The notes under the pieces: model-generated | Database searches by the model: none | What the model saw: the letters and a program-made list of their open reading frames with translations, nothing else | Told to the model about the DNA's origin: nothing | DNA from: Rhipicephalus microplus | Taxonomy: Eukaryota; Arthropoda; Arachnida; Ixodida; Ixodidae | Direction of reading: 5' to 3' | DNA: 64,000 nt | Assembly (NCBI RefSeq): GCF_043290135.1 | Contig: NC_134703.1 | Location: 109,950,005-110,014,004, forward strand | Shown: positions 47,207 to 58,766 of the stretch, piece after piece | Layout of the letters: each line of letters starts with the position of its first letter | Position numbering within the stretch: the stretch's first letter is position 1 | Position numbers and translations under genes: made by a program

Positions 47207-48749
47207 GAAAGCAATTGTGGCGCGCGACAAATCTTTGTATACTTCCGGCCGTACAGCACAAATTCTAAATTCATTTTCAAGGTGGTCAATTCGTGAGGTA
47301 AATAGCTCCTTTACCGAATCGAATTCATTTTATGGCTACTTGAAAAAGTGTTGCAGGGCCTCTTTAGGCGAGCGCCTAAGGAACCATATGAGTTTTGATC
47401 TTCGACGTCGACGTCGTTTGGACATTTCTTGTCATTCCTCAGTATACAAATGGTCATGCGGGCCCTTGTGTTTCTATACTGCCTTTTCGCTACCAGCAGC
47501 TTATGCAGCGTAAACACTCAACGAGACCTTTTCGGTGGAAACTGGAAAACAGTACCCCAACGAAAGAGCGCATGCAGCTCGTTCCCGTTTCGAGTGCTTG
47601 TTGAATATCTTTTTAGTAATTGCAGTTCTTTGTTTTGTCCAGGCATAGGCAATTAGTTCGATACGTATTCTATAATTTATAACGTATATTCAGTCATCCA
47701 ACATACCCCACTTTGAGATTGGTTCAGACAATTTCCATACCAAGTTAGCTTATCGATGACGCTAAACGCAAATCAGGCGACAACAACTACGTGTTCACCA
47801 TTATTAACGAATGAAGAGCTGAAAGGATACAAAAACAACCACTCACTGCTTTTGAAATCACTCAGCTTCTACCGAAAGATTTGCTCGTATGAAGCTACTC
47901 ACAAAAACCGACATTTCCACGGCATAAGACACGCGTTGACGATAAACACGCAAACGTACATATAAGCGTTCTAGTCGCACAAAATGAGGAAAAGTGCAAC
48001 ATTGCTTCCTTCTATTACGTTATGCTTCCAGTAATCCTCATTGAACGCGTTATTTAATGCAGTTTCAAATGCTTCAAGCTAGAGGCTAGAATTCAGCAAG
48101 TTGCTCCGTTCAGCGCAACTACGAAGCAAACGATCCCTCTTTCGACGATTTTAATAACCGAGTGAAACACTGTGGAGAAGAGGGGTTAAGCTTTCATTAA
48201 ACAACGAAGTAGGTGGACTACCGTTGGTTCCTAATAACGACTATCGCATGGTTAGGCTTCCACTTACCGTTGCTTTTGTCGATGTAGGTGGACAGAAAGC
48301 ATGCGAGAACCACCGTAGTAAAATGAACAGCCTCGGCTGGATGCGCACAGCACAAGTGTTTCGCCGCACTTTATGGCAATCGTACCAATTCGTCGTTACC
48401 GCATAACATCCACGACAAGGCATGCAAGCTATCAAGAGCGAAGAAGCGCACGCAGATAATTCGAGCCAACGAGGGAGAACCAACTTATCCCACGGCGGAA
48501 GCAAGGGACGCTAGAAAGCGCCCGAATGCAAGGAAACGAGTGAGGCGAACTTGGTGCGCAGGCGCACTGTAGGGCGAGCCAGCACTCGGCGAGATATTGG
48601 CTAGTGATTCAGCGCGAGAGATCGCGGCGGATAAGCAGTAGCGCCTTTTTTTATCGGGGTGACCACGATGATTCCTACCAAAGACAAGATACTCTTGACT
48701 ATGTGACGACGGCATTCTCTATGAAAAAAATTTCACACGATATCCACGA
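47207..48749. other. Unannotated stretch
   Basis: Nothing recognised beyond short chance frames. Confidence 0.4.
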
Positions 48750-48952
48750 TGGGGCGAACCATCCGTCCATCCGTCTGTCTGTCTGTCCATCAGCTATACG
48801 AAAACCGCTCACGCCATCTACTGATTCTATTTATAAGGACATATACACACAATGCCGTCTATTGAGCAATGCACATACTAGAGATGATTGAATACTACTA
48901 CTACTACTATTACAGAAAAGGGAACGGCTCACACACTGAGGAGCTTCGCCCT
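48750..48952 (-). mobile_element. Family B element, short copy 3
   Basis: ATATCCACGATGGGGCGAAC at the left and GAGGAGCTTCGCCCT at 48940-48952 match the ends of family B in reverse orientation. CATCCGTCCATCCGTCTGTC is the remnant of its minisatellite. The internal inverted repeats are missing. Confidence 0.65.
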
Positions 48953-49198
48953 CTAAGAGAAAAGAGTTGTGTTTTAAGGTGCTTGCCACAGAAAAGCTTT
49001 AATTAAGCGGTTCAACATGTCAATCGCTGGCGTCAAATACGGCGTTACTCGCGATAGTATAGTCTCAATCGCAATTGGAAAGGGCGGTCAGCCATGCAGT
49101 TCAGCAACAATAGCCTTTGAAGTCGTCGAACACAACATATATTTTTAAGGCGAAGCATTTCTTAGCGAACTTCGGCAACTTTGGCATATTTATGAGAT

Positions 49199-49199
49199 G

Positions 49200-49279
<80 letters not shown>

Positions 49280-49332
49280 CAACTATCTATCCATCTATCT
49301 ATCTATTCATCTATCCATCTATCCATCTATCC

Positions 49333-49367
<35 letters not shown>

Positions 49368-49381
49368 GATCTATCTATCTA
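49199..49381. repeat. (ATCT)n microsatellite
   Basis: About 180 bp of ATCT with CCATCTAT variants. The Ser-Ile-Tyr-Leu frames here are artefacts. Confidence 0.98.
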
Positions 49382-49617
49382 CGTACCTGCCAACGTCTGG
49401 GTACTCTCTTAACATGATGCAAACCAAAACTAGTATGAGAGGTACGAGATTGTTTGACGAATATGACTCGACGATCATGAGAACTAATGTGATAATCCCG
49501 TCGCATAGAACGTGAGATCTTTTTCCTTCGGATACTTGTGGCACATACACGTATACCACTGGTCACGATATGCGGGTGCACGCCACAGGTATTTGATAGT
49601 TTATCTCTGCCAAGCAA

Positions 49618-49895
49618 TGGCCACATTACAATTAGTTCTAATAACAACTTCTATACACCCCTTTCATTATTGTCTGTGCTCATTATTATTGTGTATAACA
49701 AAAAAAACTAGCCCTAACTTTAAACTTCCTTCCTTCAAGACGGACACTGGTAATTCAAATGCCAGGGCGTGAAGAAAAACGGACATCAGCAGCGTTGACC
49801 CGATGAATAGCAAGCAATACAAGATATGGTCCCAGCAGGAATCCAACTCAGGCATTCTGAGTGACAATCATGTATCCTAGCACGGAGACCCACCA
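49618..49895. mobile_element. Probable SINE remnants, two types
   Basis: 49618-49710 (TTCTAATAAC...CATTATTGTCTGTGCTCATTATTATTGTG...ACTAGCCC) resembles the 3' half of the element at 52573-52760. On the minus strand 49895 to about 49745 starts with a tRNA-like head (GTGCTAGGATACATGATTGT, B-box-like GAGTTGGATTCC). Family names are not known to me. Confidence 0.45.
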
Positions 49896-51197
49896 AATAT
49901 CCGAAATTATTTCCAAAATGCTTCAATGTTCGTGAAACGTCAACAGTGGTTGCAGTGCTAATTTTATGAACATCATATGTGTACTGCTATTATACAACCG
50001 TCACGTCGGATTGACGCCATTTGTAGTTAAGCGCCATCCATGATTGATGTAGAGGGGTCCAGGGCTACCATTCTCGCGAGCTCAAGTGCTATATATCAGC
50101 TTACCGCTTCTGGTGGTGCGAATATCCATGTTGCTGTTATCGTTTCACAGTTGTAAACATCTGGTCATATAAAACATATGCCACTGTTCTATATATGTCT
50201 TCGCATACAACATTCGTATGCACAGACATATCCACCTTTTCATAAAAGCCTCCCTGGGCACCGGCATAGCCCTCCTTGGGCTGTGCAAATTCGCGCGTCC
50301 CCTCGAAAATGCACTGGCAACGCTGCGCCCTTAGCCTTTGTACGCCCGCGCACAGCCCATCATGGTGGTGTTTTTTTTTCCTTCCTGTGAAAAGGTGTAT
50401 ATATATATAACATTTGTACATAACTTAGACATCATTTCACAACGTATAACTTAATAAAAAAGTACAGCATAGTCAGTTTTTGTTTTCGTTGGGATTCGCA
50501 TAACAGCGATTCCCAAGGTACGTGGCATGTGCCAAATCTTTTTTATCCGAACTTTCTACATATGCCTTGCAGCTACGTGAATGATGAGTGATTGTCTTAT
50601 TTTTTTTCAATTTAAAAGAATATTGGTTGTGTTCGTGTTTTAGACACCCAAACAATCGTTTAGTCGGTTTAAGTTGTGCGGGATAATCAAAAAAAGGCAG
50701 CGCACACTTTTTTTAAGTGCGACACATGTTGTTAACGCCGAGCTGTCTCTTAAGTGACGCGAATCTGCGGTTTTTGTCCGTAATTGCTCTCGTCCAACAA
50801 CTATAGCCTGAAACAATGCGTTAACTCACCTTTTTTTTTCTAGTGGTAACAGTAGAAAATATAGCCCTTCCAAAACCAGCCTCACAAATGTTAGCTCGCT
50901 GATATGGAGAGAAAAGAAACAGAGACGGGCACAAAGACCAGGAAACAATGGCGATGGGTGTTTAATGTACTGTAAAAAAATGTACTGTAAAATTGTACTG
51001 CAAAACAAAAGCAAGACTAGAGTTAGACCGGGGCACCGCATTGCCAGGTAATTTTACGTCCGAAGACTTTTCCGGGGTTTCATGTTGCAAAAATAAATAA
51101 ATAAATAAAACAAAATAAACTGTTAAACAGGCACTGGCACCCGTGCAGTCCCTTTTGCGAGGATAGCGCCTCCTTCACCGTTGAATGTGACGTCCCG
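49896..51197. other. 3' flank of the host gene
   Basis: A minus-strand ATTAAA (plus TTTAAT, 50961-50966) about 235 bp beyond the stop codon is the best polyadenylation-signal candidate. An (AAATA)n run is at about 51090-51110. A minus frame at 50137-50421 reads CIFEGTREFAQPKEGYAGAQ and then GGFYEKVDMS. It looks protein-like but is not recognised. Confidence 0.4.
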
Positions 51198-51410
51198 TCA
51201 TATACCGCCGAGACCATTGCTGAAGACCTTCTTCAGCACTTCCATGAAGACGCTGCGATCCTGTAGTTCAGAACGGAGCCGTTGCTCACGTTCTTGGCGT
51301 TCTATCTCAAAGCGGGCCTTTTCCAGAGCCAGGTTGTCTTCTTGAAGCTTGAGCCTTGCCTTTTCCAGCTGCACTTCTTCTTGTCGAATCTTGAGCTCAC
51401 GTTCCCGGAC
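51198..51410 (-). CDS. Host gene, last coding exon (coiled coil)
   Basis: Encodes 70 residues and a TGA (plus TCA 51198-51200). The acceptor is a pyrimidine-rich TTTTTATTTTAG just upstream (51411 onward). The phase is 0 and fits the end of the exon at 54859 exactly (...AKEAQ then VRERELK...). The product is a charged alpha-helix: RERELKIRQEEVQLEKARLK, then LQEDNLALEKARFEIERQER, ending FMEVLKKVFSNGLGGI. The heptad-like Leu/Lys/Glu pattern predicts a coiled coil for self-association. Similar charged tails follow Myb/SANT-like DNA-binding domains in many arthropod proteins, so a nuclear regulator is possible. The N-terminus is missing here, so this stays a guess. Confidence 0.9.
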   Translation of the reverse strand, partial: VRERELKIRQEEVQLEKARLKLQEDNLALEKARFEIERQEREQRLRSELQDRSVFMEVLKKVFSNGLGGI

Positions 51411-52469
51411 CTAAAATAAAAAGGAAGACATGTCACCTGGGTAAATAAATACAAAGCACGTAAAATTTCCGTAGAATCACTGTTTCTTCGAATATGGAAA
51501 TGGTAGCAAGCACATATTTTTGCTCAGCCTTGGATTGCTGCGCCGTGCTCCCAACCGGGTTGCAAAAATAAGGTACTTTTTTCTCCCTTTAACCACTACT
51601 ACCACGATATTGGCCTCGAGGACATACCGTTGCGCCACCTACGTGATGACGTCACTTATAGGGTGTCGGGTTGTGTTGCCTGTTATAATACCACATTCCC
51701 TGCGCTTTTGCTGTGGACACCGTGCGTGCTTCCCTTCGTTTTGAAGCTCAGTTCAGTTAAAGCTCAGTTAAAGTTAAGCTCAGTTAAAGAAGCGTTAAGC
51801 CCTGATAATACGGGCAAGAAAACTATGAATCGATGCCCCCGGTGGCTCTCTCGTGTCTAATTTGCATCGTGAAATCGTGACTAAAAACCGGTGCAGCCAT
51901 GGGGGACAAATGAAACTGGTGTCGCGAAAACAAAGCTTTCGTATTCTACAACTACTATCTGTGACGTCAAAACGATTGCAGCGCTGGTCTCTCAGGAGGC
52001 CCTCGCGGCCAATAAAGCTGAACCAGATCATAACAAAGTGCAGTAGTGGTAACAAGTTGGTTAAAAATTAACTCACGAATTGGCGATCTGGCTCACACGA
52101 ATTACTAGATACAAAACAGAATTACTAGGCTTCGAACCAACTCGCAACTAAAGAATAATTACGGCTAATCTTGTGCCTTCAACTTCAATTCATCGGGGGG
52201 CTTAACCAGTATAATGAGCTTTCCTCGTGCGAGATGACCAAATATCTGCAACTGTTTCAAATGACTGAGAAAAGTGCACGAATGAACTTTCAATATTTGT
52301 TTAGATTTTCATGCTATCATTCTATCTTTGAGCCTCACGGCAACAGAATATTTGTTCGTTGCAGCAGACACCACGACGGCCCTCGCATTTGTGGCTTCGT
52401 TATGAAGAAATAAATGTCTCAGAAGTGAAGCGCAACGATGCACTTACTTATTTCGCTATAAACAATAAT

Positions 52470-52760
52470 TCGCTATCTATGGGTTATTAGAAATAATTGT
52501 AATGTAAATAGGAAGAAAGAAAAGTGGACAAAACAATAACTTGCCACTGCCAGGATAAGAACCTGCGACCTTCGAATAAAGCGCCCAACGCTTATTGGAA
52601 TATCGACGGTCAAGATCCTGCCGGTCGCATGTCATCTTTTAGCCCACTTTTCTTTCATAGATTTAAAGTGAAATTACTTCTTATTACATTCCACGTACTT
52701 TTCTTGGCATCACTGTCTGTTAGTTGTCATTATTATAGTGTTTAACAAAAAAAGTAGCTC
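52470..52760. mobile_element. Inverted pair of SINE-like sequences
   Basis: Plus 52573-52760 contains CCACTTTTCTTTCATAGATT, TTCTTGGCATCACTGTCTGT and GTGTTTAACAAAAAAAGTAG. Minus 52572-52470 contains a tRNA-like B-box (GGTCGCAGGTTCTTATCCTG) and GTCCACTTTTCTTTCTTCC. The CCACTTTTCTTTC block is common to both, so two copies of one family appear to lie head to head. Confidence 0.5.
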
Positions 52761-53983
52761 TTAAATGTACACCAATTTCTTTATTATATGTATACGACAT
52801 TCAACATTTCCGTTTTTATGATACTTTTAGTACTCATGATGTTCTACTACACAGAAATAACACCATTGCCTATCGCTTGCTCTGATGTTTCTGTGCCGTC
52901 CTTGCTTTAATTCGCACTGCCGAAGCTATAAAATGTAATGGCCCCGGAAGGGCCTCAATGAGAACAGGCTTTTAGAATTATTGTTTCAAGCAGCCATGTT
53001 TACCCCAGCCTCCCGCCTGCAGCATTCTTTTATTCAGTTCTCGAAGTGAAAGTTCTAAAAAAAACGCCAACAAAGAACAGCGACATTTCGCTTTCATTCA
53101 ATAAATATGTTGAAGGCCGTTGTCCTAATGACAACTATTTTTCTACGTAATTATAGGCCCTAGTTGTAGGAATCGCAGTGTCTTGTTATTGTTAATGCGC
53201 CAAAACATTTTATTACTTTTTTTAGCAAGCTCACTTGTTTCGAAAATTACTTTGGGGCATTCATTCTCGTTGTTCATGTTGAAGTGGCTTACGCTCGTTA
53301 TACACACACTCACGCACACACATGCACACACGCGAAATGGCGTAAGAATGCACCCAAGTGTTCCGTCCTTTGTACCAGAACTATGCGAACAGTCAGTCGA
53401 TAATCGGTGTTTGTTGCCCTTTCACCTCCTTCCACAGACTGCGTTTTTCACACCTACTTGTCAGTATACCACCAGTTTCTGCAGATTACGTCCACAATGA
53501 GAAGCCTCTTTTTCTTTAGGACGACCATCATGATCAATATGATCACCATCATCTTTAGCCCATTTAGGTCCCCACTGCCGGACGACGAAGGCCCCTCTCT
53601 ATGATCCTCAGCTTTCTTACTTCTGTTGAGCTGACTACTTTTTATCCGAATTTCAGCAGTCCATTTAACACACTGCCTTCCTCGCGTAGGTTTCCCATCC
53701 CTTGGTAATTATTCCGACGCTCTTATCATGCACCTGTTGTCTGTCTTACGCAATACGTGGGTAGCCCAGGTCCGTTTATTTTGCCTGATCTGATGAATAA
53801 ATTATAAAATCCGCTACCTTTGTTTGTTGCCTTGTTTGTTGTAGCTTTTTCTCTCATCCCACTCTTTCCATTCCCTCTTTCGATCTCCCCGACCCCACGG
53901 CTTTCCTAAACTGCACACTGTAGCAGACCGGCTTTCCTAAACTGGTTACTTTCCCTGCCTCTCATTCTGTAGGATTTCTTTTA

Positions 53984-54764
53984 GGGGCGAAGCTCCTTAT
54001 AGCGGCACCTGTTCGTCCCTCGTAGCCATTGTAGTAGTGTGCAACAAGTATAACATTTTGACCTCTAAGGTGGTGCTGGTGAGAGATTTCTTCTGTGCGT
54101 TCTTGAACAATAAAAGATAGTGCTCAATGTACATGGCAATGGCTGCTAAGTGGGAATAAGAGACAGGAGAATTCGGCTTTTGCTTAACGCGCACACTGCG
54201 AATTTTTTATTGTTCAACAGCGCACAGAAGACAAGAAAGGGTTGCTACGTTATACTCACTGGGCGCAACCTCCTAGGTTTTAGAAAGGTTTAGCGAGCGT
54301 TGGGCCGCAGTGCCACGAATACAGTGAACTAGTATATACTATGAACTCGGGGTGGTTAAAGGTGGGAAGTAGACACGAAGCGCAAGCCGTAAGAAAGTGT
54401 GTGTGTGCCCCCTCTCGTTCAGTCCTTGGAATGTCCGCTGGGTGGCGGTGCTTCTATATGAGGAATATATGATGAAAGTATGCGAGATAGTGGTACTTGG
54501 AGTGTTGAATGGGTGGACGAACAGACACACAGACTGATGCATGGAAGGAAGCACGGATGGCTGCACGGGCAGATGGACGCATGGACGGACGCAGGAGCGG
54601 ATGCATAGACGAAAGCAGAGACGGACGCACAGATGAACGTATGAACGTGCGGTCGCACGAACAGACGCACGCACGGACGGGCGGATGGATGCACGGGCGG
54701 CCACACAGACGCATGCATGGATGGACGGAAGCAAGAACGAATGGACGGACGGATGCTTCGCCCC
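53984..54764 (+). mobile_element. Family B element, copy 2
   Basis: The ends GGGGCGAAGC (53984-53993) and GCTTCGCCCC (54755-54764) are a perfect 10-bp inverted repeat. CTTCTGTGCGTTCTTGAACA at about 54090 is inverted at about 54207-54232. The segment AGTGCTCAATGTACATGGCA is shared with copy 1. A GGACGNACGCA-like minisatellite spans about 54510-54750. It is in the host-gene intron, 95 bp from the middle exon. Confidence 0.82.
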
Positions 54765-54858
54765 ACTATCCATCATTCACTCCGTGGATATGTTGCTATT
54801 TATTTTTCTTCTATGCTTGAGGATAATTGATGTTAACCACGTCAAGGCTTGAGCTCAC

Positions 54859-55136
54859 CTGAGCTTCCTTGGCCTGACGTGTGAGCAAGTAAGTGATGAC
54901 TTGCATGGGGAAGTCTCCGGCGCCTGCGTACCGAGCCACGTGGTGCGATTCGGCGGCCGCTGAGATTCCGTCGGCGGCTTTCACGGCCGCTTCGGCAGCG
55001 CCGTCCTCGGCAGCTGCGGCTGCTGCAGTAGCGGCCGCGGCAACCCTCATCTCCTCGATGAGCACCTCGTCGTCCATGAGCCGCGGACGCTTCAGAAATA
55101 GCTCCTGCTTGTCGTCCCTGTCTTGCTCGCTGCTCA
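54859..55136 (-). CDS. Host gene, alanine-rich exon
   Basis: 278 bp: two bases complete a Leu codon begun in the exon at 60389, and 92 codons follow. Acceptor ATCTTGCAG and donor CAG|GTGAGC are both canonical. The product begins SSEQDRDDKQELFLKRPRLM, with a basic KRPR that may act in nuclear localisation. Then come DDEVLIEEMRVA, an alanine-rich stretch (AAAATAAAAAAEDGAAEAAV), and a conserved-looking ESHHVARYAGAGDFPMQVIT with YLLTRQAKEAQ. The Ala tract is coded by mixed GCN codons interspersed with Glu/Asp, so it is not a pure repeat. Function unknown. The phase match on both sides makes this exon secure. Confidence 0.92.
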
Positions 55137-55215
55137 CTGCAAGATGCCACAATGATTGTCTATCAGCATGACATGTCTCGTAAGTACGCCTGCTTCATTA
55201 CTTTTCCTTATTAAC

Positions 55216-55431
55216 CCGCCACGGTGATGTAGCTGATAATGCATTCGGCTGCTGACCCGCAGGTCATGGGATAGAATCTCGGCCGTAGCAGACGAATTTC
55301 GATAAATGCGGAAATATTTGAGGCCCGTGCCCTTGTTGCATGTTCGAGAGCCCCATTCGGTCGAAATCTTAGGAGTCCTTCACCATGGCATATCTCATTA
55401 TCCTATGGTGGTTTTGGGACGTTAAATTTCA
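55216..55431 (+). mobile_element. Ruka-type SINE, near full length
   Basis: The head is CGCCACGGTGATGTAGCTGA...TTCGGCTGCTGACCCGCAGG with B-box-like GGGATAGAATCTC. The body is AATTTCGATAAATGCGGAAA...GAGAGCCCCATTCGGTCGAA...TCCTATGGTGGTTTTGGGACG. It lies 79 bp from the acceptor of the alanine-rich exon. Confidence 0.88.
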
Positions 55432-56739
55432 ACCAATATTATATTTTATTATTCAGATTTTATTAGTTTCGCGCCAGTGTATTGGTATAGCTGCCATGAC
55501 ATTTCATACCAAACAAATGAGGAGAATATTCAGAATAAAAATAAAGTTAAGTCTACCTGAAATCAATGATAATTATACACTTCATAGTTTTGTTTTCTGA
55601 TGCAGGATATCCATACTTGCACAACATCTGCCACTTGTGTCTCGGGTTTAATTTTACTGCCATCCTTCATTGCATTGTTAAACGATGACGATGTCTTCAC
55701 GTGGTATTGTTTTTTTTACGCAATCAGTGAAACAAAACGGCTTTGTTCAATTTAAAATAAAAAGATCGCACCATTTCATTCAGAACAAGCACTTTACAAA
55801 TTCGATGACAAAAAAGGTGGTTAATGTGGCAGTGTTTTTTTTTTTTGCAGAAGTGAAAAAGTTAAGATGAAAGCCCACCGAGATTACCAATCCTCGATGA
55901 CCTGAAACCATTCTCAACTCGAATAATACCTTCCATAGAATAAGTCTTTATTCCTCCCATATCCATTGACAGTGCCGTATTTAAGGAGAAAAATTGCAAA
56001 CAAAGAAGTATTTCTGCGAAATTTTGAGAGGCTTACATGGCCGAAAAATTGCAGTGGCATTCTTTTTCAATATAGGAGTTAAAATATAGGAGTTTTAATA
56101 CAGGAGTTAAAATTTTGGAAGTTGCGTTGCTTTGCGCATTACCTGAATGTATATTACCTGAATATATGTACTGATGAAATTCGATTGAAGTTTCTAACGT
56201 ATCCCATAGTAATAAATAACCTTGCTCTGTCAAAAATGTCACCCCCAAACACACTCAAATCTTACGACTTTAGTACTAAGCACGAAGTTATCTAAGCAGT
56301 TTTTTTTTTCTTGCTAACTTGGAAATTTGTATATATCTGCACATTATACTACCATTTTTCGCATCAACAAAAGTGATGTCTGCCGCATCGTTAACTAACT
56401 AATTAACTTGTAGTTAAGAATTGACGTCGGTGGCAAGTGAGCGTGTGTATCCACAAAAATGAATGCCTGGTATGACATAGAGACCTTCGCTCGAAATAAC
56501 GATGTCGTATAGAATGCAACCCCGCCAGCATGGCGTTCCGGAATCTGCGCGCAAGCAATACGCTAGAGAAAGCGGCCGGAACGCAGTGGGCCATAAACGA
56601 GTTAACGTCTAATACAAAATAATTCGAAATCATCGTAAAGCGCGCGCACTACTAACCACCGCAAGTTGACCAAGTATCGTAGCGATTAGGACGACAGCAG
56701 CATCGTGGCTCTGGCCAGGCCAGCGACAAAGGCGAAAAG

Positions 56740-57442
56740 AAAAAGAAAATGGCCCCGTATCTGCATATAATTCTGCAAATGTCGTCGAAAGACGATAGTC
56801 TTGCGTGTGGAGAGATTGAACAAAACGTTTATTTGATGTTCTGCGCAAGAAAATCGGCGAATGGTATTCTGGAGGCGCCGCGTTAGAGCGTCTCGAGCGT
56901 GCAGCGGAGGCAAACGAGCGCACCAAGTCACGTCACACGTGATACATGAGCGCTATCAGGCAGTTATCTTGGAAAACAAAACTCGCGGCTCTGAGACGGG
57001 CGGGCGTGCCCGTCTCGGAGGTGATAAGGTGTAGAACGCAACGCAACGGGTAGGTGCCACCACCGTGTCGTTTTAGCAAAGCGTTGGAAGTGAGCGTGCA
57101 AGCGTTGCAAGGTCAGCGCCGCGTGATAAACGCTACGGTCCTTAAAATAACTTATGTATGCCTTTTTTAGTAAAATACGCACATACAGAATATATACGTG
57201 TTGTTATGGTGTCGCAGATGTGCGCGATAATTGCTCTATAATTGACAATCGCACAAGTATGAATGCTGAATCCTTTTGCAACATTGGTGGGCGCTGCAGA
57301 GGGGGTCGGCCGTTCGGGATATCCACTGGTGCCGTTTAAAGTGCCCGGTACTGTTAAGAGTGGTAAAACAGGCAAATGGACAGACAGAAAGGAAGACAGA
57401 CGGACGAAACTTTTTGCGTCGAAGGTGCCGAAAAAAGACTTT
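56740..57442 (-). mobile_element. Repeat family A, copy 4
   Basis: Minus orientation: GGCCCCGTATCTGCATATAA...AACAAAACGTTTATTTGATG...CTGGAGGCGCCGCGTTAGAG at the left, and GCGTCGAAGGTGCCGAAAAA at the right. The tetranucleotide block is short here (GACAGACAGAAAGGAAGACA). No coding capacity. Confidence 0.88.
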
Positions 57443-58579
57443 AGTAGTAAAAAATAAAAGCTGGCTGCGAAGCGCTCGCCGCTCCCGTCACTGTCAGGCA
57501 CGAGGAATAAAAAGATCGTGTACTTCATAGAAGCGATAATTCGGACGTTCGTCTCGTCGTATCTACACGTTGGAATAAATGTTTCACGATGTACCCTCCG
57601 CTACCTTTATCTCGTCGATGCGGCTTGTTTGCGTCATCGTCTGACAAGCCTCACGCAATTTTCAGACGGCTTACGCTCGCCTGTGCCACTCGCCTTTCTG
57701 TCTTAAGCGGCGCGAAGACCGACGCAACCATGAACAACTACGCATCACTCATTGTTTGAGCGTGTACTGAGCGCTTTGGTGTCGTGGATAAAGAGAGCAT
57801 TGAGAGCTCGGAAATTTCCTTTCTTCGCATAGCATGGAGGCGAGAAAGCTAACTTCTTGCTCGTTTGGGTACCTTACCTTCCTGGTGTCACTTTATACGT
57901 GTTCACCCCGTTTATTATCAAATATCGATTCAGAAGTGAGCCATGGTAAATACTGCATAAAGTTTTAGGCTAATTATTTACTGGTTACTTGTGTGTGCTG
58001 CTTCTGCCCCTATTGTCTTGTGTTGTTTTTTTTTTGTTAATATAATAACTGGCATTGTCAATGTCACAATAGCTATGCCTTAAATGCTATACGCGAACCC
58101 AAATGCGACTTAGCCATAGGTTTCCACCTTCATTAGTGCTGTCAACATGTAGAATAAATAGGAGCAGTCTAACTCACATTCTTTAAATTGAGAACAATTC
58201 ACTGTTGTTGTTGTTTTTTCTCGCTGCCAAATGAGATGCAAAAAGCCGTTCCTTACCGACGTTAGCATTAGTGCCATACATAAATTTACTAACTAAAGGA
58301 AGTTGTCAGATTTTTATTAATGAATGAACTTGAATATAGCCTGACGATAGTTATAGGACGAGAACAGAACAATGAGAAAGAGACAAGACGAACACGAGCG
58401 CTTTGCCGTCGTTATGTTCTCGCGCTATAACGATCGTCATGTCATACTAACTAGCCCAAACTGCCACTTTTCTAAATTTGAAAATAGCCTTTGAATATGC
58501 TGTGTATTGCTATATAGCATATTGTAGAGACAAAACAATGAAATTATTTGGTGGCACAATGCTATTTTTCAACCACGGC

Positions 58580-58766
58580 GGATGATGATGATAATAATGA
58601 CGACAATGACGATGACGATGACGACGATAACGATGATGATGTGCGATTCAAAGTTCCACTCCTGAAATTTCGACCACCTGGGGTTCTTCAACGTGCACCT
58701 AAATCTGAGCACATGGGCCTACAGCATTTTCGCCTGTATCGAAACTGCAGCCCGAACCACGGCTAA
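58580..58766 (-). mobile_element. Ruka-type SINE lacking its end, beside (GATGAY)n
   Basis: A (GAT/GAC)n repeat at 58580-58641 is followed by the minus strand of Ruka from CTGAAATTTCGACCACCTGG to CGCCTGTATCGAAACTGCAG...CCACGGC. The 3'-terminal CCGGAGCCCTCC...GGGACG part is missing and the simple repeat stands in its place. Confidence 0.75.

Larger units (their letters stand above)
51411..54858 (-). other. Host-gene intron between the last two exons
   Basis: Donor GTGAGC at 54853-54858 and acceptor AG at 51411-51412, 3.4 kb. It contains SINE-like sequences at 52470-52760, a CA-rich patch at about 53303-53332 and family B copy 2 at 53984-54764. No further exon is needed, because the flanking exons join in phase. 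Confidence 0.85.

Noticed and set aside
49117..49515. 132-codon Ser-Ile-Tyr-Leu frame
   Set aside because: Translation of the (ATCT)n microsatellite.
54339..54776. Minus frame of 145 codons rich in Ser, Val, Arg and Cys
   Set aside because: Artefact of the family B minisatellite. The same kind of frames appear at the sister copy (29917-30398).
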